Virus record (IMG/VR): IMGVR_UViG_3300025000_000177
Span: 1 to 44,829 of that record
Direction: 5' to 3' (one strand)
DNA: 44,829 bases
From: a virus
A model generated the notes under the pieces. It ran no database searches. It was not told the DNA's origin and worked only from the letters and a program-made list of their open reading frames with translations. This document shows positions 25,118 through 34,141 of the stretch, piece after piece (position 1 is the first letter of the stretch; each line of letters opens with the position of its first letter). The translations under genes were made by a program, and so were the position numbers.

Positions 25118-25849
25118 TTACATCTTTATTATTTTTTCTATAGGTGATTCAGTTTCTTCTCTATCATAATTCCTAATATTTAAAGATGTTGTAATCATAG
25201 CATCCATATCTTCATAAGTTAATGCTGCAAAAGTGGAATTTCTAGCACAAATTTCTCTAATATTAGCTCGTTTATATTCATATTGTGATATATTAGGATT
25301 TTTACCCCAGATTTTAGCAAATGTTTCTTCTGGTTTTTTCTTATTACGATAAATTTCACTTATAATAACCTCTAACACAGTTGATGTTACATTTAAATTA
25401 ATATTATTCAAAGTTAAATTCTTTTGCCATATTTGAATTATTTGATTATAAGGAATAGTTTGTGGTAATTTCCCACCACATATAAGGTCTAAGAATAACT
25501 CTACATTAGTTGCGTCTTGTGATATTGTATTAGGTGTAATCTTTCCACCTTTAAAAAAATTTAATACCATATAACATTCTTCTTCATCTTGTTCATCTAT
25601 TAACTTTAATTTCTTATACTCAATTGTTGATGGGAATAATAAAATCATTGATGGTAAAATAAATGTTTGAAGTTTTGATTTTTTACCACCATTAATTAAT
25701 CTAATATTAAATAAACCGAAAACTTTTAAAGATGAACCTAATTGTTCTCCTAACTTACTCTTAAAATAAAATTCTGGTATATATGCTTCTAAACAATCTC
25801 CATTAAAAATTATATTTCCCCCATCGTCACTTAAAAAGTTTTCAACCAT
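25118..25849 (-). CDS. Virion-block protein of unknown function (243 aa)
   Basis: Lies just upstream of the sheath gene, a position that matches phiKZ gene 28. ATG 25849 has AAGAAAGTGGGTG upstream. It appears to be a mixed alpha/beta protein (FGLFNIRLINGGKKSKLQTFILPSMILLF) with a helical C-terminal half ending in a highly charged tail. It could be a tail-terminator or connector component. I cannot name the family. A terminator separates it from the preceding gene, but I see no AACA element. Confidence 0.72.
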   Translation of the reverse strand: MVENFLSDDGGNIIFNGDCLEAYIPEFYFKSKLGEQLGSSLKVFGLFNIRLINGGKKSKLQTFILPSMILLFPSTIEYKKLKLIDEQDEEECYMVLNFFKGGKITPNTISQDATNVELFLDLICGGKLPQTIPYNQIIQIWQKNLTLNNINLNVTSTVLEVIISEIYRNKKKPEETFAKIWGKNPNISQYEYKRANIREICARNSTFAALTYEDMDAMITTSLNIRNYDREETESPIEKIIKM

Positions 25850-25865
25850 AATATAACACCCACTT

Positions 25866-25925
25866 TCTTTAAAAAAATAAAAATTTAGGATAAAGATGTG
25901 AACTCTAAATTCACATCTTTATCCT
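25866..25925 (-). terminator. Rho-independent terminator
   Basis: The 16-base perfect stem AGGATAAAGATGTGAA / TTCACATCTTTATCCT, followed on the minus strand by AAATTTTTATTTTTTT. Confidence 0.9.
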
Positions 25926-25935
25926 ATTGTTATTA

Positions 25936-26895
25936 TTAATAAAATAAATCTAATACTTTCATAATAGATTCAATAAATGTTTGTTTTTCATTAATATCTT
26001 TAAACTTATCACAGAATAAATTCTTTACATTTACTAAAAATTGAGATAAGAAAATACCATCAATATGCTTATTACAATTCTTTTTATAAGCAAAATATTT
26101 AATAACTGAAAATAAAAATAAATTAGGAATTTTATGATATTTTTCAGGTAAGAATTTAATTTCTAAATTATTAAAAATAGTTATATCAGATTTGATTCCT
26201 AAATGTTTACATGTTCTAACATACTTAGTATAAATAGAGTCAGAACGCATCTTATAATCATGTACAGTATTTAAAACTTTTTGAGTTTTATAATGCTCAA
26301 AAATTTCATTTAGTGTTAACGCATCATTGAAACTATCAAGAATTTGAGTATTACGTTTCCTCATATCTTCATTAGTTGAATTATTAATAGCATCAACAAG
26401 ACGGGTCTTGATAAGTGTTTGAATATCATCATATTCATTAATAATTTTATTAAATTCTTCGTCCCCTTTTTTTAATTCAGTTTCTAAAGTTTCAATAGAT
26501 TTATCCATTTGTTTTAAAGCAACTGAACTATTTTTCTTAAATAGTAAGAAGTCCCTCATAAAGCTAATTTTTCTTTCTTCACTATCCATTTCAATAACCA
26601 ATTCAATTTTTTCATTATTAATTGTATAAATATCTTCAATCTGTTTACTAGATAAGTTTTTTATTTGAAATGTAGTCATATTTTTAATACGTTCTTCCAG
26701 AATATTTAGCACTTCATCATTATCAATTACCATATGTTCTTGGCCAATAAGTTTATTTCTCATTTGATTAATATCATTCAGCTTAGATTTCATTCCAAGT
26801 ATACTTATAATATCCTTATCTTTATTATTTTCAGGGAGCATAATATCCTCTATACCACTTTCTAACTGATTGATTCTTTGTACTGGATTATTCAT
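25936..26895 (-). CDS. Virion-block helical protein of unknown function (319 aa)
   Basis: Its start overlaps the end of the preceding gene by 8 bases, indicating translational coupling. Residues 60-190 are long charged helices with coiled-coil potential (EERKISFMRDFLLFKKNSSVALKQMDKSIETLETELKK). The C-terminal 110 residues look globular and hydrophobic. Position corresponds to phiKZ gene 27. No function assigned. Confidence 0.73.
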   Translation of the reverse strand: MNNPVQRINQLESGIEDIMLPENNKDKDIISILGMKSKLNDINQMRNKLIGQEHMVIDNDEVLNILEERIKNMTTFQIKNLSSKQIEDIYTINNEKIELVIEMDSEERKISFMRDFLLFKKNSSVALKQMDKSIETLETELKKGDEEFNKIINEYDDIQTLIKTRLVDAINNSTNEDMRKRNTQILDSFNDALTLNEIFEHYKTQKVLNTVHDYKMRSDSIYTKYVRTCKHLGIKSDITIFNNLEIKFLPEKYHKIPNLFLFSVIKYFAYKKNCNKHIDGIFLSQFLVNVKNLFCDKFKDINEKQTFIESIMKVLDLFY

Positions 26896-27661
26896 TTTTC
26901 ATCCTCTTCCCTTCGTTATTTTTTATTTTATTTATTAATTTTAATCTTATATCTGTTTGAATCTGGTCCATAACATGTTCATACTCATCAATCATCAAAT
27001 AAAAATATTTAGGTATAAAGTTACCTATAATTTGTCCTGATAAAATAGCATCTTTAATAATAGTTGCTTCATAATGCTCTCCTTTTGAAATGGTATCTAA
27101 AAAATCAATTGGTTCTATCTCCAAACTCATAATGTATTTTATAATTTTAGGCAATGAAGTAATTAAAATTACTTCATCTTTATTTTTAAATTGTTTCTTT
27201 AGTGCCAGTGAAGTGATATCTTTTTTTTTATTGACATCAAATCTTTCAATAAAATCTTTTTTATTTTTTAGTATAAATCTATATATAAAACGACTAATAT
27301 TTTTCCTATATCTTAATATTAGATAATTATACAAAGATTCACCTATTTTAACAATGTCATCATCGCTCTCATTGATACTCATACCTAAATTAAATTTATC
27401 ATTCATTTCCCTTAATATAAGTTCGAAAATTGAACGTAAATTTGTATTAATTTCTTTTATAACTTCTGAATTATCAACAAATTCTTTTTTAACAATTTCA
27501 CATTTATCCATTAATGTAGTTATATAATTGACTTGAATTGAAAGCGGGTCATTAATTTGTTCAATTATATTTTCTCTTGTTAAATTAAAAGGTAATTCTG
27601 CTAATAGTATTTCTATATCCAAGTCACTAGTTCTAACATATTCTTCTTCGTCGTATAGCAA
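26888..27661 (-). CDS. Virion-block protein of unknown function (257 aa)
   Basis: Starts at TTG 27661 with AAGGGGATG upstream, directly behind the terminase terminator. A late-type AACA-N6-TA element ends 28 bases before the start. Mostly helical; no known domain. It is the first of a two- or three-gene unit leading to the sheath gene and corresponds in position to phiKZ gene 26. Confidence 0.74.
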   Translation of the reverse strand: MLYDEEEYVRTSDLDIEILLAELPFNLTRENIIEQINDPLSIQVNYITTLMDKCEIVKKEFVDNSEVIKEINTNLRSIFELILREMNDKFNLGMSINESDDDIVKIGESLYNYLILRYRKNISRFIYRFILKNKKDFIERFDVNKKKDITSLALKKQFKNKDEVILITSLPKIIKYIMSLEIEPIDFLDTISKGEHYEATIIKDAILSGQIIGNFIPKYFYLMIDEYEHVMDQIQTDIRLKLINKIKNNEGKRMKNE

Positions 27662-27689
27662 CTTTATTCATCCCCTTTTTATTCATAAT

Positions 27690-27701
27690 TAAAACATTGT
27701 T
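27690..27701 (-). promoter_or_regulatory. Late-type promoter element AACA-N6-TA
   Basis: AACAATGTTTTA on the minus strand ends 28 bases before TTG 27661. Confidence 0.65.
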
Positions 27702-27708
27702 ACCATAA

Positions 27709-27752
27709 TAATAAAAAATAATATAATGTATTAATTAATACATTATATTATT
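27709..27752 (-). terminator. Terminator of the terminase gene
   Basis: The 18-base palindrome centred on ATGTATTAATTAATACAT, followed on the minus strand by a T-rich run. Confidence 0.88.
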
Positions 27753-27758
27753 TATAAT

Positions 27759-30213
27759 TTAACTATTCAGTTCATCAAAGAAATCTAACGGTATTTCATT
27801 TTCATTATCTTCATATTCTTCAGCATATGTGGTAGGTTTTATCATACCACTTACTTTCATCATATTACTTTGTTCCTGTCTAACTCTTTTAAATTCCTCC
27901 ATTATATGTCTCTGATAGTCATCTATAGTTTTAGTTCCGAAACTTTCATCAAAAAATTGTCTATCCTCATCAGGTATTTGCTCCATTATCTCTTCATATG
28001 ACATTAATCCCTTATTTCTATTTTCTTCATCAGGTAATTCACCTTTAACGAAACCAAAATAATGCAGATTATTACCATGGTAATATACATATAAACCCAT
28101 TAAATATGCCATAATGGAATCATCATGGAATCCAGATTCAGCTTCAATTTTACCATTTTTTTTCATAACTAATTTAAATAAATCATTAATAATATTGGCA
28201 CAAATAAAATTATCTTTATAATCTGCAATATGTGTTTCTAATAAACTAAACATTACTTGTCTTGATTTAGTTCCAGTCCATACACCATAAAGTTTACGTC
28301 TTAAAGCTTCTTGTTTTAAAAATCCTTGACTATCCATTTTATCATCAATATGTGAACCTATTAAATCTTTATCACTATCATAATATAAATTATGCATTAT
28401 GTCACTATATCTTAAACCATCTAAAATAGCTTCCCCATTTTCATTTCTTTCAATAATTAAAATACTTCTAGGTAAATATTTCTTAACAAGTGTATATAAG
28501 AAATTCTTTAATTGTGTTACACCTATATATGGTGATTCAAATTCAGCAACAGGTTTTAATTCATAGGGGTCCATTATTACTACAGCTGAATTATCTTGAC
28601 CATAACCTTTGGAAACGTCAACACAGATAAAATATATTCTATCCTTTACTAATGGTTTATATATATCTAATCTAAATAATTTATTAATAAATACTTCTTC
28701 AATTATTTTACCTTGTTTTTCTTTAATAATTTCTAAATCTTCTGGTTGAAATGGTGAATTAGAAGAACCCCTCATGCGTTGTAATAATAATTCTCTTTTA
28801 ATTTTTAATGGATTATTACCTAATAATCTACATGATTCATTAAACCATTCTTCACCCTCACCTAATTGCTTATAACTATATTCAATATATACTATTCCAT
28901 TCTCTGAACCAATTTTTATAATTTCTTTTACATCATCTATATCCCTATCATAGAATCCCTCAGTCCATCTATATGTTTTTTGTGTTATAGAAAGAGCATC
29001 TTGTCCTGCACGGGTATCAAGATCACCAACGGTACTAGAAAATATTCTTCCGTAAGGGGCATTGTTTCGTTTAGCATTTTTAGAAGCTGTTTTAAATGCC
29101 ATAGCGGCTGCTTCCATAATAGTCAAGATAAAATTAGTAAACTCTGTTTCATCAGACCACTGAGTAGGTTGTGTACTCGATATATTCACATAGGTCGTTA
29201 ATCTATGCAGTTCTCTTATGAACTTCCTTAGCTTTCACTAAGATACCAGACTATATCTTCATCCATTATATAATCAGTATAATGGAGCTTCCTATTTCGA
29301 TTTAAGGGAATCTCACCCACTCACTTGAGCCCTACTCCTATTGCTTATTTCAAAGCCTAAGGGATAGTCGTTGAACTTTATTCTAATATAATATTAGAAT
29401 CTTAGATGCGGATTACTCAATCCTAAAACCTTATTACTATACCTTAGATATTAATCTAAGCCATTATATTATTACTAATATAATTTAGTAGTTTTAGACT
29501 CTAAGAGCTTCCCCGACAATTAAAGAAGTTTTTCAACATACATTACTGTATGCTGGGGCTAAAAAATTACCCCTACCAATCTTTTCAGCAGCTTCGATTG
29601 ATTTAGCAGAAGGTTTAGCTATAATTTTATTATTATTAACAGGATTGACTAAGGTTTTAACATTATCAGTTTCTTTAATAATTTTACCATCATCTGAAGT
29701 TACTAATTTAAATTGTAAATATGGAGGTAATAAATCTCTTTGTTTTTTTAATCTATCGAGATTTAAATTAGCAGCTGTTTGATCTAGATTTAAAAACATA
29801 AATTCAGAATTTGTAGTACCTAATAAGAATACCCAATTTAGAATTGCTATTATAGATTGAGTTTTCCCCTTTTGTCTTGGTATTACAAGATAATGATCTA
29901 TACCATTTAAATAACACCAAGTAGATGCCAGATTAGCTCTGTGTAACTGGTAGGGGACGCCTTTACCTCCCTGATCGGGGATTCTTACAACCTCTCTTAA
30001 AAAATACCAGGGATTTATCATACATTCATTAATAATTTTTATAATCTGGTCATCTGTTAAAAATGGAGAATGAGGATCAACCTTCCTTAAAGACTTATCA
30101 TATAATTTTAAAAAAAATACATTATTTTTAATACCTAATGTATGTAAATCTTTAGCTGTTTGTATAAAAGAAAGGTTTTTAGTTTCTAGGTCATAAATAT
30201 ATGGTTTTTTCAT
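27759..30213 (-). CDS. Terminase large subunit, two exons
   Basis: The DNA-packaging motor. Exons 30213-29569 and 29177-27759 join in frame to 687 residues. The ATPase domain has the adenine-binding region (NPWYFLREVVRIPDQGG), Walker A-like RQKGKT (113-118), and Walker B with the catalytic pair in PTQWSDETEF (D224, E225); the intron sits eight residues before that pair. The C-terminal RNase H-like nuclease has VDVSKG in YFICVDVSKGYGQDNSAVV and the final acidic pair in FHDDSIMAYLMGLYVYY. The splice restores GRG-STQPTQW. AAGGGG lies before ATG 30213, and an AACA-N6-TA element ends 29 bases upstream. Confidence 0.92.
29178..29568 (-). ncRNA. Group I intron in the terminase gene (no ORF)
   Basis: The 391-base intron on the minus strand has P1 as AGGGGT and GCCCC (U-G at the splice site), P2 as the hairpin CATACAGTAATGTATG, P, Q, R and S elements, and it ends in G at 29178. 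From R to S it is nearly identical to polymerase intron 2, which points to recent copying between the two genes. Confidence 0.9.
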
Positions 30214-30242
30214 ATATAAAACCCCTTAAAATATGATTAATT

Positions 30243-30254
30243 TAATGAATTGTT
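30243..30254 (-). promoter_or_regulatory. Late-type promoter element AACA-N6-TA (terminase)
   Basis: AACAATTCATTA on the minus strand ends 29 bases before the terminase start and lies behind a terminator. Confidence 0.65.
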
Positions 30255-30295
30255 AAGATTAAAAAGGATTTCCTATGTTTAAATTAATATAAAAA

Positions 30296-30340
30296 AATAT
30301 TAAAACTTATCTTATTAATTCAAGATAAGTTTTAATATTT
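30296..30340 (-). terminator. Rho-independent terminator
   Basis: The 18-base stem AATATTAAAACTTATCTT with its complement and an 8-base loop, followed by T7 on the minus strand; it ends the metalloprotease gene. Confidence 0.9.
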
Positions 30341-30343
30341 TAT

Positions 30344-31582
30344 CTATCCTTCATATCCTTTCGGATATTTAATAAAAATTCCATATTGCTTCTCTTTAAG
30401 ATGTGTACCCAGTGTTTGTAATCTTAATTTTTCTAACTGAATTTTAAAACCTTTAAGACTAGTTTCACTTTGTTGAATTCTATCTTTTTCATTATTTTTT
30501 ATACATTCTAAAGCCGCATTAATAATATCTAATTTATCATGAATTAATTCAATAAGATAAATTTTATCATTATTATTTTCCATCTTATCAAATTCAATAA
30601 AAAGAATATCTATATCACTTTGTTGAATCTTTTTAATCTTACCAAATTTATCAAAAAATTCTTTAATAACTTTTGTTTTACTTAAATTACACATTTCAAC
30701 AAAATATTGTTCAGATAAAATCTGTTTATAACTATCAGCACCTTCTTCTCCAAAAAAGATGGAAACTAATTTCTTAAGATGGGTTTTAATATATATACTC
30801 GGAGTTCCTAACATTGTAGATTGAATAGCTATCTTTAACTTACTTTTTCTAAATTCCAATTCACTTATATTATCTATAGTCCACCTAATAATAGTTTTAA
30901 CATCTATATCTTTTTCTTTATCAGTTCTTTCAACTAGATTATTACCTTGTGATGCAATCAATTTATCAATAAAATTATTTAAGGAATCGGCATAACCAAA
31001 TTTTATTACATGTTTATCAGCAATTATTTCAGTATTAGATTGTATCATATTAAAATTTTTAGTTATACATGATTCAATTAATGCTAATGAAAATAGTTTT
31101 CTTATAGTATCATTTTTACATAATTCTCTAATATGAAAATTAATATTAAATAAAGAGTATTTAACCAATCTAACAAATCTTTGAGGGGCTTCATTAGAAT
31201 GAATAACATGACCTACTTCATGTAATAACACAGCTACAATTTCAGATGGGTTAGCATTTAAATTTTTATCATATAATAATATACTATCTATTTCTAAAAA
31301 CCAATTTCTTTCAGATGACCACACTTTCATAATCGTATCAAGTTGTGTTCTAACATCTTTCTTAAAAGTCGATAAAATAACACTATCAATAAGACTTGCT
31401 GATGGGTACACACTCATACCAAAAAATTCATTAGTATCATTTTCTACAATGGTAACTTTAAAATTTAAATCAAATAATCTATTGATATTACGTTCAATTA
31501 TATTTAGATTAGATAAAATATTTCTTTTTTCTTTTATTTCTTTAAAACAGTTTTCAATTATTGTTAATAAATTATTTGCCAT
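30344..31582 (-). CDS. Zinc metalloprotease (HEXXH zincin) in the structural block
   Basis: ATG 31582 with AGAAAGGGTG upstream is preferred to an in-frame GTG nine bases earlier. Residues near 118-128 read VAVLLHEVGHVIHSNEA, a textbook HExxH zinc site. A candidate third ligand is the Glu in QSNTEIIADKHVIKFGY, about 70 residues later, an E-x2-x-AD arrangement like M48-type gluzincins. No signal peptide or membrane span. The rest is helical. It has its own late-type promoter and lies between terminase and capsid genes, so it is probably made late and may be packaged, process virion proteins or act on the host. Substrate unknown. Confidence 0.8.
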   Translation of the reverse strand: MANNLLTIIENCFKEIKEKRNILSNLNIIERNINRLFDLNFKVTIVENDTNEFFGMSVYPSASLIDSVILSTFKKDVRTQLDTIMKVWSSERNWFLEIDSILLYDKNLNANPSEIVAVLLHEVGHVIHSNEAPQRFVRLVKYSLFNINFHIRELCKNDTIRKLFSLALIESCITKNFNMIQSNTEIIADKHVIKFGYADSLNNFIDKLIASQGNNLVERTDKEKDIDVKTIIRWTIDNISELEFRKSKLKIAIQSTMLGTPSIYIKTHLKKLVSIFFGEEGADSYKQILSEQYFVEMCNLSKTKVIKEFFDKFGKIKKIQQSDIDILFIEFDKMENNNDKIYLIELIHDKLDIINAALECIKNNEKDRIQQSETSLKGFKIQLEKLRLQTLGTHLKEKQYGIFIKYPKGYEG

Positions 31583-31610
31583 TTTATACACCCTTTCTAT
31601 TGGTTTATAT

Positions 31611-31622
31611 TACTAAAGTGTT
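31611..31622 (-). promoter_or_regulatory. Late-type promoter element AACA-N6-TA (metalloprotease)
   Basis: AACACTTTAGTA on the minus strand ends 28 bases before ATG 31582. Confidence 0.65.
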
Positions 31623-31634
31623 CTTTGAAATAAA

Positions 31635-31676
31635 TAATAAAGATTATAGGTTATTAACCTATAATCTTTATATTAT
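31635..31676 (-). terminator. Terminator of the major capsid gene
   Basis: The perfect palindrome AAAGATTATAGGTTA / TAACCTATAATCTTT plus flanking AT pairs, followed by T-rich sequence on the minus strand. Confidence 0.9.
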
Positions 31677-31682
31677 TATTTG

Positions 31683-33389
31683 TTAAGAGCTGTATTTAGT
31701 AATACCGAAATCATTATTTTGAAGACTTAAACTACCTTGAACTGGTAAAACTTCAGTTGTTAGATATCTTGAAGTTCCCATAATGTTGGGAGTTAATGGA
31801 GTATTGGGGTTTCTGTAAACGTTTTCAATATTCAAACTATATTTGTAGTGTTTAAATGTAATAGTTTCTTGTGTTAATGGATACGCAACAAGTCTTAAAC
31901 CTTTTTCTCTGGGAACCTTTAATGAGCTCACAACATGAACTCTGCTCTTATTGCCAGTAAGAACACCAAACTTGTATTCTAATTGAATACCACCAATTTT
32001 AGTATCCTCGTCAATAACCCATTTAACATTATCTTGTATCAAGGTAATATTGCTGGGATTACCGTAAATAACAAACATCATATCAGTAATCTTTAATTTT
32101 GTTTTTAATTCATCAATAAGACGAGTTAAATAGAATTTCAATTCAGTGTTAATCCATTGCGAAACTGGGATATGAACACTGGAATTAGGGAGACAGTTGA
32201 ATTTTGATGTTTCAACAAAACCTCCAGTATAACCGAAAGGTAAATCCTTCTTGTCTTTCCATTTATCAAAACTTGTATCCAAGAATTGTAAAATACCACT
32301 GTCCTCAAAATGAGTTAATACTGTGCTCATATCAGTAATGATTTCAGCAGTAATATTTGTATTAAACAGAGCACGGTTATCTTTAATTTTTTCAATTGTT
32401 AGACCAGTGTTGATTCTTTTACCATCGGGAATTTTCCACTCCCTGGTAACTCTCTCTTTGTCCAACTCAACGGTTTCAGTATTATTTTCGTTACTTAAAT
32501 GTCCACCAAAACGAACTTTTGTAATCTTACCACCAGTACAGGCAACAGAAACCGTTCCATAGTATTGATCAACTTGACCAGTAATAATATCTTCTACCGG
32601 TTGACCAGCAGCATTTTCAGTTTTAATACGGTATGTGAATGAGTTATTAGAACCAAAATCGGCTTGAATACTTAAACCATCTATAACTTTATCAGCACCA
32701 TCAACTGTCATTTTAACAGCTTCAATACAGAAATCATAAGCTAAACTATCTCTTGTTTCCATAGAACCACCGGATAATCTCATAATGGGTAGGTCTTGGA
32801 AAGGTAAATTTACACCATCATCAGATGGGAACCATGTATTAATAATGGGTAAACCTTGAGTTTTTGCCTCAACAGCGGCATACGAACCGTCATAAAAAAT
32901 CTCAGGAATATAATATTTGGCACCGGCTTTATCTTTTAAAAACTTTCTTTCAAATGCTACTTTAATAATTGGTTTAGTCGGAATTTCTGTCATAACAATA
33001 TCTTTAGAATGACATTCCAAATAATTCTTTTTAAGAACCGGTAATGAAATACCAACAATCGGAGACAAAGTTCCGATATCCATAGATTCTTCGACAAGTT
33101 GCAGAGAAGTATTTTCAAACAATTGATCCAATTTCTGAGGATGCATTGAATAATAGGGATCATCAATTTGTCCCATATCAATGTCACCAAGTAATTGTTC
33201 TTTATAGTCCTCCCTTAAAGTATCCATCATTAGAATACTTAACAAACCGGTAATAGGGTTAATGCTATAATGACTTTTAAAATTTTCTACGAGAGATGAA
33301 AAACCCTCTTTGAATTCAGTATTTCTATCCATAGTAAACGAGCCAATTACTCTCGTCGGGTTTAGACTCTCATCTAAGTATTCATACAT
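31683..33389 (-). CDS. Major capsid protein
   Basis: A 568-aa HK97-fold-type capsid protein of jumbo-phage size. ATG 33389 has GAGAGGAAG upstream and is preferred to GTG 33398. The N-terminal 130 residues (FSSLVENFKSHYSINPITGLLSILMMDTLREDYKEQLL) would include the part removed by the prohead protease. The middle is beta-rich with an inserted domain (VDGLSIQADFGSNNSFTYRI region, IKTENAAGQPVEDIITGQV). The C-terminus LRLVAYPLTQETITFKHYKYSLNIENVYRNPNTPLTPNIMG is typical of T4- and phiKZ-type capsid proteins. Codon use is richer in G and C than its neighbours, as expected for the most expressed gene. It has its own AACA-N6-TA element and terminator. Confidence 0.87.
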   Translation of the reverse strand: MYEYLDESLNPTRVIGSFTMDRNTEFKEGFSSLVENFKSHYSINPITGLLSILMMDTLREDYKEQLLGDIDMGQIDDPYYSMHPQKLDQLFENTSLQLVEESMDIGTLSPIVGISLPVLKKNYLECHSKDIVMTEIPTKPIIKVAFERKFLKDKAGAKYYIPEIFYDGSYAAVEAKTQGLPIINTWFPSDDGVNLPFQDLPIMRLSGGSMETRDSLAYDFCIEAVKMTVDGADKVIDGLSIQADFGSNNSFTYRIKTENAAGQPVEDIITGQVDQYYGTVSVACTGGKITKVRFGGHLSNENNTETVELDKERVTREWKIPDGKRINTGLTIEKIKDNRALFNTNITAEIITDMSTVLTHFEDSGILQFLDTSFDKWKDKKDLPFGYTGGFVETSKFNCLPNSSVHIPVSQWINTELKFYLTRLIDELKTKLKITDMMFVIYGNPSNITLIQDNVKWVIDEDTKIGGIQLEYKFGVLTGNKSRVHVVSSLKVPREKGLRLVAYPLTQETITFKHYKYSLNIENVYRNPNTPLTPNIMGTSRYLTTEVLPVQGSLSLQNNDFGITKYSS

Positions 33390-33404
33390 ATTTAACACTT
33401 CCTC

Positions 33405-34130
33405 TCATTGATTTTTTATATATTTGTTTTGTTTATTGGTCACAAAAAAGCTTATTTTTTTTACCATTTCAATATTAATCCTAAAAGCTTCAATAAAATA
33501 ATTATATTGATATAGATTATTTATATAATTATTTTTTGAGAATTTATATATGATAAAATTGAATAATTGTTTTTGAGTTATATTTAAATTTGAAATGACT
33601 TGGGTTGAAACTTTATTTAGTATTATATCACTCTTATCTAAATTGGATAATTTAACAATAGTATTTTTTATCAAATAATAAAGGTCTAAATAATCTTTTA
33701 ATAAACTCTTGTTTTTTTCTTTATCTGTAGTATCAAAATCTGAGTTTTCATCAGTTGAATCAGGATTATCTGTATTATCATCGTCAGTATTAGCATCTGA
33801 ATCCATATTATCATCTGTATAATCATTAGTTTCATCAGTATCTCCATCGGGATTATTATCATCATCATCCGGTGTATCTTTAGGCTCTTTTTGTACATCG
33901 TCTGATGTATAGTCAGTAGTATCATCATCTTTATTATCATTCATATCATCTGTTGAAGTATAGTCAGTTGTTCCTTCATCTTTATTTTCATCAACTGAAT
34001 TATCATCTTTTTTGTCAATATCAATATCATTTGAATAATCAGTAGTTTTAGTTTTATTATCACTTTTTTTAGATGATGTTTTTGTAGATTTGGACTTCTT
34101 AGCTTCCAATAATATATCAAAAAAATCCAT
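33405..34130 (-). CDS. Acidic low-complexity protein upstream of capsid gene; scaffold candidate (241 aa)
   Basis: AGGAGG precedes ATG 34130; 11 bases separate it from the preceding gene. Residues 10-140 are a disordered Asp/Thr/Asn-rich tract with repeats of TTDYTSDD type (TTDYS, TTDYTSTDD, TTDYTSDD). The last 100 residues are ordered and helical (LKDYLDLYYLIKNTIVKLSNL). Such acidic, partly disordered proteins beside a capsid gene are often inner-core or scaffold components in T4- and phiKZ-like phages. This is an inference from location and composition only. Confidence 0.68.
   Translation of the reverse strand: MDFFDILLEAKKSKSTKTSSKKSDNKTKTTDYSNDIDIDKKDDNSVDENKDEGTTDYTSTDDMNDNKDDDTTDYTSDDVQKEPKDTPDDDDNNPDGDTDETNDYTDDNMDSDANTDDDNTDNPDSTDENSDFDTTDKEKNKSLLKDYLDLYYLIKNTIVKLSNLDKSDIILNKVSTQVISNLNITQKQLFNFIIYKFSKNNYINNLYQYNYFIEAFRINIEMVKKISFFVTNKQNKYIKNQ
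33417..33428 (-). promoter_or_regulatory. Late-type promoter element AACA-N6-TA (major capsid)
   Basis: AACAAATATATA on the minus strand ends 27 bases before ATG 33389 and lies inside the last codons of the acidic-protein gene, giving the capsid gene its own start point. Confidence 0.65.
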
Positions 34131-34141
34131 ATGAGAACCTC

